Position numbers and translations under genes: made by a program. Of a stretch of 37,482 nucleotides of DNA, positions 31,601 through 37,229 are shown one piece after another. Within the stretch, counting starts at the first letter, position 1. Every line of letters begins with the position of its first letter. The DNA comes from CAYSLU01 sp964431965. GTDB taxonomy: Bacteria; Verrucomicrobiota; Kiritimatiellia; CAIKKV01; CAYSLU01. Under the pieces are notes generated by a model that was not told the origin of the DNA, ran no database searches, and saw only the letters and a program-made list of their open reading frames with translations. The stretch spans positions 1 through 37,482 of the forward strand of contig CAYSLU010000051.1 of the NCBI GenBank assembly GCA_964431965.1. The letters are read 5' to 3'.

Positions 31601-34433
31601 CGAGGTCCGCGCGCGCGGTTCGCTCGGAGTCGCTCGACGTCTGCCACTCGAGCAGCCGCCGGCGCGTGAACAGCAGCCGCAGCAGCGTCCGTCCGATCGC
31701 GTCCAGGCTGATGAAGGCGTCATACGGCAGGAACGCGAGGGTGAGCGCGATCTGGGCGAGCTGCTTCCCGAAGGCCGCCGCCACCTCCCGCAGATGCATC
31801 AGCAGCGGCAAGTCGGCCGGCTTGCGAGTCGCGCCGATCAGCGCCACCAGAACGGCCGGAAGCGCCATGATCGACAGGACGAGCAGCGATCCGAGGCCGC
31901 CGTGCCACGGGAGGAGGAACCAGGCGGCCGGCATGAGGAGCATCAGGGCAACCGGGACGAGGCTGCGCCTGAGGTTGTCCAGGATCTTCCACTGCGACAG
32001 GGCGGAGAGCGGATTGGCCATGCGCCGGGCGTCCGAGCCGGGCACCCGAGGCAGAAGCCATTGGCTGATCTGCCAGTCGCCTCGAATCCAGCGGTGCCGC
32101 CGGCCGACATCCACGTTGTACCGGGAGGGAAACTCCTCGTAGAACTCCACGTCGCTCACCAGACCCGATCGGGCATGGCAGGCCTCCAGCAAGTCGTGGC
32201 TCAGGACGGTGTTCTCCGGGAACCGCCCGTCCATGGCGCGCTGGAAGGCGTCGACATCGTAGATCCCCTTCCCGACGAACGAGCCTTCCTGGAAGATATC
32301 CTGGTACACATCCGACACTTCGCGCGTGTACGGATCGATGCCCGCATCTCCCGCGAAGAGGCGGACGAACCAGGACCGGCGGGCGCTGGGGAGGCTCACG
32401 CCGACCCTCGGCTGCAGGATGCTGTACCCTTCGGCGACAATCCCGCGCGCCGCATCGAACTGCGGGCGGTTGAGCGGATGGGCCATCGCGCCCACGAGCT
32501 GCCGGGCGGCGTCCCGCGGCAGCTGCGTGTCGGTATCCAGGGTGATGACGTACTTGATGAGCGCCAGGACCTCCATCGAGCCGACGATCTCGGAAAAGCA
32601 CTCGCGGCACCCGCCCCGCAGCAGGGCGTTCAGCTCCGTGAGCTTTCCCCGCTTGCGCTCGTACCCCATCCACAAGCCCTCACCGGCGTTCCAGCGGCGG
32701 GGGCGGTGAAGCAGCATGAAGCGGTCTCCTCCGTCAGCCAGGTACTTCCGGTTCAGCATCTGGATTCCGTCGCGCGCCCGCTGAAGCAGCTCTGCGTCGC
32801 CGGGCAGCGTCTCTTCCGGCGCGTCGCGAAAGTCCGTCAGCAAGGCGAAGTGAAGGTGAGGGTCCCGGTTCGCGAGGTGATGAATCTCCACGGTCTCGAG
32901 CAGGTGGTCGACGCCCTCCGCGCTCGTGAGCATCGAGGGGACGGCCACCAGCGTGCGGCACTCCGGCGCGATGCCGGAGGAGTAGTCGAGGCGCGGGAGC
33001 CGGCGGGGCTTGACCACCAGCGTGCAGAGCAGGTTCATGAGCCCGACGGCCAGCTGGCTGGCCGCCAGGAGAAATACGAGCACGAGGCCCGCCAGCGTCC
33101 ATCCGTGCACGCCGAGCGCCCGGGCCTGCTGCAGGAACCCCGCGCCGGCGAACAGCGTCAGCAGGCCGATGCCGCCCGCGTAGGTCGTCAGAGGGAAGCG
33201 CTGAATGCTCCGTTCGATGGTCGTCCGCCAGGGCCACCGAACCTTCACCGCCCAGCCCAGCAGGGACTGGCCCTTGTCGATCAGGTAGAATCCGACGTGG
33301 GCGGTGCGGTCATCGCTCCCCTTTTGGCGCGCGCGCTCTGCGGCCAGTTCGATCGCGCGTCGGGCGACGGTCGCCTCCGGCGTCGGGCTGTGCCGGGCCA
33401 GGAACTCGACCGCATGTCGATAGCGGTCCCGGGTCGCGAAGTCCATCTCGCCGTAGACGCCGGCGGGATCGGCGCGCAGCGTCTCCTCAACCAGGCTCAG
33501 CGCCTCGACGAACGCCTTCCAGTCCATGGCGCTCAAGAGGCGCAGGCTGGAGATGCTGTGGCTGACGGAGACCTGGTCGGCCGCCTGGACCTGGCTCTCC
33601 TGATGCACGAGCTGCTCGATGGACTGCCCGTGCTCGCCCAGCCGCTGTTCGAGCCAGCTGCGCGCAAGATGCAGCACCGGGCTTTGCCGCGACATGCGGC
33701 GGCAGAACTCGGCCACGAACGAGCTGGAGGTGGAAAGGTCCGACCTCGCCATGTCCGCCACCACCACGACGAGCTGGGACGGGTTCTGCGCGGCCACATC
33801 CTGCAGGCGATCCATCCACAGGGCCGCCAGATCGTGATCCGCGCGGGCGGTCGTCAGCCGGGTGGTGACGCGCTGGAGGTTCTCGATCAATCCCAGGCGC
33901 AGCATGATCGGGATCGCCCACAGCTCGCCCAGCTTCAGCGGCGTGACCGTCTGGTAGGCCGCCACGAAGGCGCTGAGCGGCCCCGCGTCAATCTGCGCAT
34001 CCACGTGCGAGATCAGCTCCAGCACGATGTCGTACACGCGCGGAAGGTGGGCGGACGGCCCGCTCACCAGCCTCGGCAGCTCCCGGCTATAGCCGCGGGG
34101 CAGGTGCCGCCGGGCCATGTGGATCTGCTCTTCGATCAGGTAGAAGTTGTCCAGCAGCCACTCGGCGGCCGGCGTGACACGCCGGCTTTGGCCCACGCCC
34201 AAGGTCGCGTGGTTGAAGGCCCGCAGGATGTCTTCGTTCTCCGCCAGACGGGCCAGGAGCCGGTTGGAGCCCTGACGGGTGACGACTTGGTGCTGGGCGG
34301 CGAGCGCCTTAGCATGCCGAGCCAGCTGCTCGACGCTGAACAGCTCGGCCCGCAGGGGCGGATCGCTTACCCCGACGTGAGCACGGGGAAGCGCCGGCAT
34401 CCAGTGCGGATAGCGCAGCGGCAGAATCTGCAT
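25662..34433 (-). CDS. ndvB: Cyclic beta-1,2-glucan synthase homologue (GT84/GH94 giant membrane enzyme)
   Basis: A 2923-aa protein with the full NdvB/ChvB layout. An N-terminal helical region is followed by membrane segments near 415-475. The family-2-like glucosyltransferase has TLDTDTQLP near 631 and RRHRWIRGDWQ near 780. More membrane segments lie near 815-870 and 955-1000. A glycoamylase-like domain follows (WGISESGYN near 1475), then two GT36/GH94-type beta domains (starts near 1660 and 2130) and a GH94 catalytic toroid with CGDWNDGMNRVG near 2600. Known members make periplasmic cyclic beta-1,2-glucans used in osmoadaptation and host interaction; whether this one cyclises is not readable. 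It starts 6 bp after a small lipoprotein gene, with only a weak AGAAG as ribosome site, so coupling is likely. The gene symbol reflects family only. Confidence 0.93.
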   Translation of the reverse strand: MQILPLRYPHWMPALPRAHVGVSDPPLRAELFSVEQLARHAKALAAQHQVVTRQGSNRLLARLAENEDILRAFNHATLGVGQSRRVTPAAEWLLDNFYLIEEQIHMARRHLPRGYSRELPRLVSGPSAHLPRVYDIVLELISHVDAQIDAGPLSAFVAAYQTVTPLKLGELWAIPIMLRLGLIENLQRVTTRLTTARADHDLAALWMDRLQDVAAQNPSQLVVVVADMARSDLSTSSSFVAEFCRRMSRQSPVLHLARSWLEQRLGEHGQSIEQLVHQESQVQAADQVSVSHSISSLRLLSAMDWKAFVEALSLVEETLRADPAGVYGEMDFATRDRYRHAVEFLARHSPTPEATVARRAIELAAERARQKGSDDRTAHVGFYLIDKGQSLLGWAVKVRWPWRTTIERSIQRFPLTTYAGGIGLLTLFAGAGFLQQARALGVHGWTLAGLVLVFLLAASQLAVGLMNLLCTLVVKPRRLPRLDYSSGIAPECRTLVAVPSMLTSAEGVDHLLETVEIHHLANRDPHLHFALLTDFRDAPEETLPGDAELLQRARDGIQMLNRKYLADGGDRFMLLHRPRRWNAGEGLWMGYERKRGKLTELNALLRGGCRECFSEIVGSMEVLALIKYVITLDTDTQLPRDAARQLVGAMAHPLNRPQFDAARGIVAEGYSILQPRVGVSLPSARRSWFVRLFAGDAGIDPYTREVSDVYQDIFQEGSFVGKGIYDVDAFQRAMDGRFPENTVLSHDLLEACHARSGLVSDVEFYEEFPSRYNVDVGRRHRWIRGDWQISQWLLPRVPGSDARRMANPLSALSQWKILDNLRRSLVPVALMLLMPAAWFLLPWHGGLGSLLVLSIMALPAVLVALIGATRKPADLPLLMHLREVAAAFGKQLAQIALTLAFLPYDAFISLDAIGRTLLRLLFTRRRLLEWQTSSDSERTARADLAGFYGTMWIAPAAALAAGPLVAVMPPDQLGATLPILGLWLAAPWIAWWISQPIESPAPDLTARQLAFLRRTARKTWHYFETFVTEHEHWLPPDNFQEVPTPRIASRTSPTNMGLALLANLSARDFGYLSTGALLRRTQDALSTMHRMERHGGHFYNWYDTRTLAPIPPLYVSSVDSGNLAGHLLTLGAGLREQPAEEALAPQIAAGLLDTVRVLRELVRENAALAELEADLEQAPGGLRATLALLQRATERASAIAAAVANGGEEARGWARTLQRNVEDHLDDLLFLAPWLALPAPRPDGAQPVIPARAAAPAEGGGDAAPAAPSVRRVQEMLASLDGHPTVREIAMLDQTLCPLIDAAAADPPAGAPPLPRDGREPLAALSACLREASQRARQRLLALESLAGQCDELAAMDFTLLFDAARDLFVTGFSVTERRLDTSFYDLLASEAHLCSYVAIALGQVPQDHWFSMGRLLVATRGQPLLVSWSGSMFEYLMPLLVMPNYENTLLDQTCRAAVHQQIAYGKSRGVPWGISESGYNRTDVHLNYQYRAFGVPGLGLKRGLAEDLVIAPYASALALMVAPVPACENLERLALEGRAGAYGFFEAVDYTPRRLPPDKTSATIRSFMAHHQGMSLLALVNLLHDYPMQRRFMACPLLKAADLLLQERVPKTAASVFAEDTTPGASRALAGESESVMRVFSNPASPAPEVHLLSNGRYHVVISSAGGGYSRWRDLAVTRWREDGTRDCWGTFVYVRDLATGEFWSTAYQPTLHATKGYEAIFTQARAEFRHRHAGLEVHTEICVSPEDDVELRRITITNRTPTARLIELTSYAEVVLAAPAAEAAHPAFSNLFVQTEFVPASSAVLCTRRARSQAEHPPWLVHLMVDQGGERGGTSCETDRCQFVGRGGSLAKPAAMQSLSPLSNTAGPVLDPIVALRRTVALPPHGTAVVCLVLGVTESRESALAHVEQYQSARMAERAFDLAWTHSQVTLHHLNATEADAQLYGRLAGALIHADPARRANPGVLLHNRRGQSGLWSYGISGDTPIILLRISDAEKIELVRQLIRAHAYWRMKGLSVDLVILYEDVSVYRQSLQDQIASLISSGTEAHLLDKPGGIFLRRLEQIPDDDRLLLQCAARVVLDDERGTLAEQLEQRSVLERPVPALQRTRAAAPDVAAPAPPRELIFANGLGGFTRDGHEYVITLPRGQMTPMPWVNVLANPDFGTVVSESGSAYTWAENAHEFRLTPWSNDPVQDTPGEALYIRDEQTGQYWSPTPLPARGATPYVIRHGFGYTVFEHTEYGIVSELWVYVAMDAPVKFTALKLRNVSGRSRRLSVTSYWEWVLGDLRHKSLLHVQTEVDLKSGALLARNSANSEFAGRIAFVDVSEEARTLTGDRKEFIGRNGSLSQPAAMARTRLSGQVGAGLDPCGAVQVAIHLPDGQERETVFRLGVGRGAADAQNLIQRFRRAGASRAALEGVWEYWNRTLGAVNVDTPDAAVNVMANGWLLYQTLSGRLWGRTGFYQSGGAFGFRDQLQDAMALVHAEPALTREHLLRAAARQFREGDAQHWWHPPAGRGVRTHSSDDYLWLPYATCRYVACVADTGVLDEKVPFLEARPVKPEEEAYYDLPNRSEDSATLYQHCVRAIERGLKFGEHGLPLIGCGDWNDGMNRVGSEGRGESVWLAFFLYDVLTQFAALARSRDDIPFAERCVTEARTLRQSIEQHAWDGQWYRRAYFDNGEPLGSQANPECQIDSLPQSWSVISGAGDPERSRQAMEAVDRRLIRRGDKLIQLFDPPFDRSALNPGYIKGYIPGVRENGGQYTHAAIWTALAFALQGDADRAWELFALINPVNHGATAGQVATYKVEPYVIAADVYAVAPHTGRGGWTWYTGSAAWMYRLLVETLLGVNREGDRLRLAPRLPKAWSGFKIHYRYRQTVYHIAITRLAADAPDARLLTLDGQDLPGTTLPLQDDHQPHIVEMSVR

Positions 34434-34439
34434 GGGCGA

Positions 34440-34757
34440 CTACTTCTGCATGTTTGCACCGGTCTTCTCGACCGCGGCTCCGGCCTTCTCCAACGCTTCA
34501 CCCGTCTTCTCGACCGCCTGGCCCGCGACGTCCTTTGTCGCCGTAGCCGTGGCTTGTGCCGCTTGCGTGGCCTTTTCGGCGGCATTGGTCGCTGCTGTCG
34601 TGCTCTTCTCCACCGCCTGGTCCAATGCAGCGCCGGCTTTCGCGGCAGGTCCGACCGTCGCGGGTGCCGTCGCCTCGGGCTTCTGTCTGCAGCCGACTGC
34701 AGCCACGCCGCCGACAACGGCCACAACACTGAGAATCCGAACCAGACCCATCTTCAT
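34440..34757 (-). CDS. Small Ala-rich lipoprotein ahead of the glucan synthase
   Basis: A 105-aa protein with a lipoprotein signal peptide (hydrophobic residues 4-20) ending in the lipobox AAVGC; the lipidated residue would be Cys23. The mature part is rich in Ala, Lys, Glu and Thr in an approximately heptad or 11-residue pattern (AAEKATQAAQATATATKD, VEKTGEALEKAG), suggesting a long amphipathic helix. I do not recognise a named family. Such surface helices occur in apolipoprotein- or LEA-like stress proteins. AAGGAG lies eight bases upstream of ATG 34757. It is the first gene after copy 2 of the 19-bp element and is followed 6 bp later by the ndvB homologue. Confidence 0.85.
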   Translation of the reverse strand: MKMGLVRILSVVAVVGGVAAVGCRQKPEATAPATVGPAAKAGAALDQAVEKSTTAATNAAEKATQAAQATATATKDVAGQAVEKTGEALEKAGAAVEKTGANMQK

Positions 34758-34824
34758 AACTGCTTCTCCTTGTTACTGATTGCTTTCGACAGCTGCATGG
34801 TGCGCTTCGACCCGGTCCTTCGCC

Positions 34825-34843
34825 ATGGGGTGTAACCCTACCG
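34825..34843 (-). promoter_or_regulatory. 19-bp conserved upstream element, copy 2
   Basis: An identical copy of CGGTAGGGTTACACCCCAT on the minus strand, 67 bp upstream of the Ala-rich lipoprotein start. A CACCAT hexamer lies 22 bp downstream (34797-34802), matching the position of the -10-like hexamers of the other two copies. Identity to copy 3 extends four bases further downstream (GGCG). Confidence 0.7.
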
Positions 34844-34862
34844 AGGCGGGAGCCGAAGGGGT

Positions 34863-34878
34863 GTTCGCCGGCGCGAAC
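34863..34878 (-). terminator. Hairpin after the DinB-like gene
   Basis: A perfect 6-bp inverted repeat GTTCGC/GCGAAC with a 4-base loop lies 12 bp beyond the stop of the DinB-like gene and 19 bp before element copy 2. No T-run follows. It would separate the two transcription units if it acts as a terminator. Confidence 0.3.
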
Positions 34879-34890
34879 CAGCCGAGCCGA

Positions 34891-35454
34891 TCACGTCTGG
34901 GATGCCCGGTGGCCGGCCTTGTCTCCCAGGATCAGCAGGTCGGTGATGAAGTCCACCGCATGCTCCCATGAGCCCGGCTGGCCCGGAACGGGCGGCTGCC
35001 AGTTGGACTCCTGCAGCCGGCGCAGGTGTACGATCTGCGGCAAGTGATAGAGGTTGTGCTGGCACATGCGGCCCAGGCCAAAGAGAACGCGGCGGTCCTT
35101 GGGCCATTTCTCGAGGACATCAAGATACTGGTGCTCGATCCGGTCGAAGATCCCCCGGAACGTCTGCACATTCCAAGCGGCCGGGCGCGGGGACGAGAAG
35201 TCGGCGCGGACATTGACGCGTCCGAGCCAGTCCATTTCCGCGCCGCAGAGATGCGCGGCGAGGGAGCCGATGCTGAAGGGGCGGGGTTCCTCGCACGTTG
35301 ACTCCGTCGTCCCCCCCCTGGTCGATTCCGGCTCCCACGCCAGCTTCTCGCCGGACAGGTCCAGAAGCGCCGCGCGGACGCAGTCCAGTGTTCGCCGGTG
35401 CAGCTCCAGCCATTGGTCCTTCGTCACGGTTATCATCATTGTCCAAGTTGCCAT
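34891..35454 (-). CDS. DinB-like four-helix metal-binding protein
   Basis: A 187-aa protein of the DinB/YfiT superfamily. The three histidine ligands are in place: His68 (SLAAHLCGAEMDWLG), then His133 and His137 (CQHNLYHLPQIVHL). Superfamily members range from damage-inducible proteins to mycothiol- or bacillithiol-dependent enzymes; the activity here is unknown. ATG 35454 with GGAGA nine bases upstream was chosen over an in-frame start at 35505. It is the last gene of the leftward unit that begins with the 62-aa membrane protein, 63 bp after the exported repeat protein. Confidence 0.87.
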   Translation of the reverse strand: MATWTMMITVTKDQWLELHRRTLDCVRAALLDLSGEKLAWEPESTRGGTTESTCEEPRPFSIGSLAAHLCGAEMDWLGRVNVRADFSSPRPAAWNVQTFRGIFDRIEHQYLDVLEKWPKDRRVLFGLGRMCQHNLYHLPQIVHLRRLQESNWQPPVPGQPGSWEHAVDFITDLLILGDKAGHRASQT

Positions 35455-35517
35455 GACGACTTGCTCTCCGTTAGCCAGCCTGCTCGCAGGCGCGACCCCC
35501 CTCATCCTCTCGCGGCT

Positions 35518-36054
35518 CTAGAAGCGCCAGTTGACGAAGATCATCCCGGGAGCCAGCTCGTTGGGCAGCCCGGTGAACCAGGCATTCTGGGGGATGAGGT
35601 TCACCAGCCCGATCTGCACGCCGGTCTGAGCGGCCGCGGCATAGTTGACGAACCCGAACTGCAGGCCGGTCAGCCGGCCGGCATAGTTCACCACCCCCGA
35701 CTGCAGGCCCCGCATGGCGCCGTCGGTGTAGTTGACGAACCCGCCCTGCCAGCCGAGGAAGTCGCCCTTCGCGTAGTTGATCGGCGCCCACTGCACGCCG
35801 CGGTAGCTGTCGGAGTAGTTGAGGATCAGCGCCCAGCTCAGGCCGGCGCTCTCGCCGGAGGACCCGTTGACCACGCCCAGGGCCAGCGCGCGCTGCGGGT
35901 TTTCGCCCCATATGCTGAGGGTCAGCCCCTCGATCATCTCGGTCCGGTCGTAGAGCGCGATGTCCGGCGTGAGGCTGAGCTGTATCGGCTTGTTCCCGGC
36001 CCAAGCTCCCGTCGCGACCACGGCACCGACCAGAACGGCTAGTAGCTTCTTCAT
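35518..36054 (-). CDS. Exported surface-repeat protein (GLQxGxVNYA-type repeats)
   Basis: A 178-aa protein with a clear signal peptide (MKKLLAVLVGAVVATGAWA, predicted cleavage after AWA). The mature part contains at least five consecutive units of about 14-15 residues: GVQWAPINYAKGDFL, GWQGGFVNYTDGAMR, GLQSGVVNYAGRLT, GLQFGFVNYAAAAQT and GVQIGLVNL. Each ends in an [FVI]-[VI]-N-Y pattern. This repeat resembles the LA_2272-type surface-repeat family of predicted outer-surface beta proteins. The C-terminal FVNWRF, ending in an aromatic residue, would suit an outer-membrane strand. AAGGAG precedes the start, within a leader sharing GGAGACAGAA with the tiny lipoprotein gene just upstream. Confidence 0.82.
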   Translation of the reverse strand: MKKLLAVLVGAVVATGAWAGNKPIQLSLTPDIALYDRTEMIEGLTLSIWGENPQRALALGVVNGSSGESAGLSWALILNYSDSYRGVQWAPINYAKGDFLGWQGGFVNYTDGAMRGLQSGVVNYAGRLTGLQFGFVNYAAAAQTGVQIGLVNLIPQNAWFTGLPNELAPGMIFVNWRF

Positions 36055-36081
36055 TTCTTTCTGTCTCCTTGTTGTCCGATC

Positions 36082-36171
36082 TCAACCAATGGTGAGCAAG
36101 CGGCATCCGGCGAGAAGGCATACCGCCAGCGCCGCCAAGAGCCTAAGACTTCGTATGGCCATTCCGTTCAT
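36082..36171 (-). CDS. Tiny lipoprotein (29 aa)
   Basis: A 30-codon gene beginning ATG 36171 and ending TGA at 36082. The product has a basic N-terminus (MNGMAIRSLR) and a hydrophobic core (LLAALAVCL). Its lipobox is LLAGC, and only six residues (RLLTIG) follow the lipidated Cys23, so the mature peptide would be a seven-residue lipopeptide. AAGGGAGACAGAAC supplies a good ribosome site. The size and architecture recall entericidin-like mini-lipoproteins, though the sequence is too short to assign. It lies in line between the 62-aa membrane protein (35 bp before) and the exported repeat protein (27 bp after), which supports its reality. Confidence 0.7.
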   Translation of the reverse strand: MNGMAIRSLRLLAALAVCLLAGCRLLTIG

Positions 36172-36206
36172 GTTCTGTCTCCCTTGTCCTTCGCACATGG
36201 CGCGCA

Positions 36207-36395
36207 CTACCTCACTTTGATGCTCCGAACGCTGTCCATGATGCCGAACGTCTGCAGCAGCCACAGGCAGAGAACGACCACCACGACAATGTTGAGGATG
36301 GTCTTCACCGGCTTGGCCATCGGAATGTAGGTGTTGATGGCCCACAGCGCGACGCCGACCACGACGAGGACAACGATGATGGTGATTAGAGGCAT
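36207..36395 (-). CDS. Small two-helix membrane protein (Thivi_2564-like)
   Basis: A 62-aa protein of two transmembrane helices (about 2-21, ITIIVVLVVVGVALWAI; and 33-50, ILNIVVVVVLCLWLL). A short loop NTYIPMAKPVK joins them, and the C-terminal tail is basic. This matches the size and pattern (NxYIPM...K.ILN) of the Thivi_2564-type small membrane proteins, whose function is unknown. GGGGGGAG precedes ATG 36395. It is the first gene of the unit led by copy 3 of the 19-bp element. Confidence 0.85.
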   Translation of the reverse strand: MPLITIIVVLVVVGVALWAINTYIPMAKPVKTILNIVVVVVLCLWLLQTFGIMDSVRSIKVR

Positions 36396-36467
36396 ATGCG
36401 CTCCCCCCGGTTACACGTCCTACTTCCCTCTGTGTCCGGATGGTACGGGAGGGGGTGCCCCATCGCC

Positions 36468-36486
36468 ATGGGGTGTAACCCTACCG
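36468..36486 (-). promoter_or_regulatory. 19-bp conserved upstream element, copy 3
   Basis: An identical copy of CGGTAGGGTTACACCCCAT on the minus strand, 72 bp upstream of the 62-aa membrane protein. A TACCAT hexamer lies 22 bp downstream (36440-36445). Nearer the gene, a partial inverted half (GGTTACAC on the plus strand, 36409-36416) may be a second half-site. The copy lies 29 bp after the HD-GYP stop, past a weak GGCCG/CGGCC hairpin (36498-36513). Confidence 0.7.
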
Positions 36487-36515
36487 CGGGGGTGAAGGCC
36501 GGAGAGAGCGGCCCA

Positions 36516-37229
36516 TCATGGCGGGCCGGCGGATACGACAGGCCGCGCCACGTGGAAGTGGTTGCCGGGCGAGAAGGCGTAGAGCCACTCTTGTTCGAAC
36601 TTGAACCGGTTCTCCCGAAACAACAGCACGCAGGCATCGACGGCACGGGCGTCGTAGAGCAGATTCCGCTTCCCGGTGATCTCGTCCAAAGCCGCCTCGA
36701 TGCCCAGCGCCGGACGATAGGGCCGATGGCTGGCCATGGCCTCAACGACGTCGGCCACGGCCAGAATTCGCGCCTCCATGAGAATGGCATCGCCCGACAG
36801 ACCGCGCGGATAGCCGGTGCCGTCGAGCCGCTCGTGGTGCTGGCAGATGATCTCGGCGATGGGCCACGGAAACGTGCTGCCCTTGAGAATCTGGGCGCCC
36901 GCCGCCGGATGCTCGCGCACGATGTCCATGGCCGCCCGGGAGAGCTGCGCGGGGTAGCTCAGGATCTCGGCGGGCACGCTGATCTTGCCGAGATCGTGGA
37001 CGAGCCCGGCGTAGTACGTCCCGAGCAACCGCGTCTCCGAGAACTCGAGCGCTTCCCCCATACGGCGGGCCAGGTCGGCCACCCGCTGCTGGTGGCCCGC
37101 GGTATAGGGATCCCGGCACTCCACCGCCGCCGCCATGCCATGGATCGTGCCGTCGAGCGCTTGCCGCAGTTCCTCGGTGCGCTGCGCGACCAGCCGCTCA
37201 TCTGGCCCAGTTGCTTCAGCCGTTTCCAT
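36516..37229 (-). CDS. HD-GYP domain protein, 5'-truncated (probable c-di-GMP phosphodiesterase module)
   Basis: As read, a 237-aa protein that is almost entirely an HD-GYP domain: His46 (TAGHQQRV), the HD pair His78-Asp79 (GLVHDLGK) and HHERLDGTGYPRG (131-143) with an intact GYP. Family members hydrolyse cyclic di-GMP. Residues 11-25 (ERLVAQRTEELRQAL) look like the coiled-coil linker that normally follows a PAS or receiver domain, but no such domain is present. The first ten residues are instead encoded by transposase-derived DNA in another frame. The sensor half was therefore lost, probably through an IS event. AAGGGG upstream of ATG 37229 could still allow expression. Confidence 0.85.
   Translation of the reverse strand: METAEATGPDERLVAQRTEELRQALDGTIHGMAAAVECRDPYTAGHQQRVADLARRMGEALEFSETRLLGTYYAGLVHDLGKISVPAEILSYPAQLSRAAMDIVREHPAAGAQILKGSTFPWPIAEIICQHHERLDGTGYPRGLSGDAILMEARILAVADVVEAMASHRPYRPALGIEAALDEITGKRNLLYDARAVDACVLLFRENRFKFEQEWLYAFSPGNHFHVARPVVSAGPP

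Noticed and set aside
24378..34835. A 3485-codon open frame on the plus strand, antisense to the ndvB homologue and part of the kinase gene
   Set aside because: It is a high-GC shadow of the real minus-strand genes: composition is Arg/Gln/Pro/His-rich, no domain is recognisable, and the opposite strand encodes clear GT/GH94 and kinase motifs.
36409..36416. GGTTACAC as a fourth copy of the 19-bp element
   Set aside because: Only 8 bases match and the orientation is opposite; at best it is a half-site.
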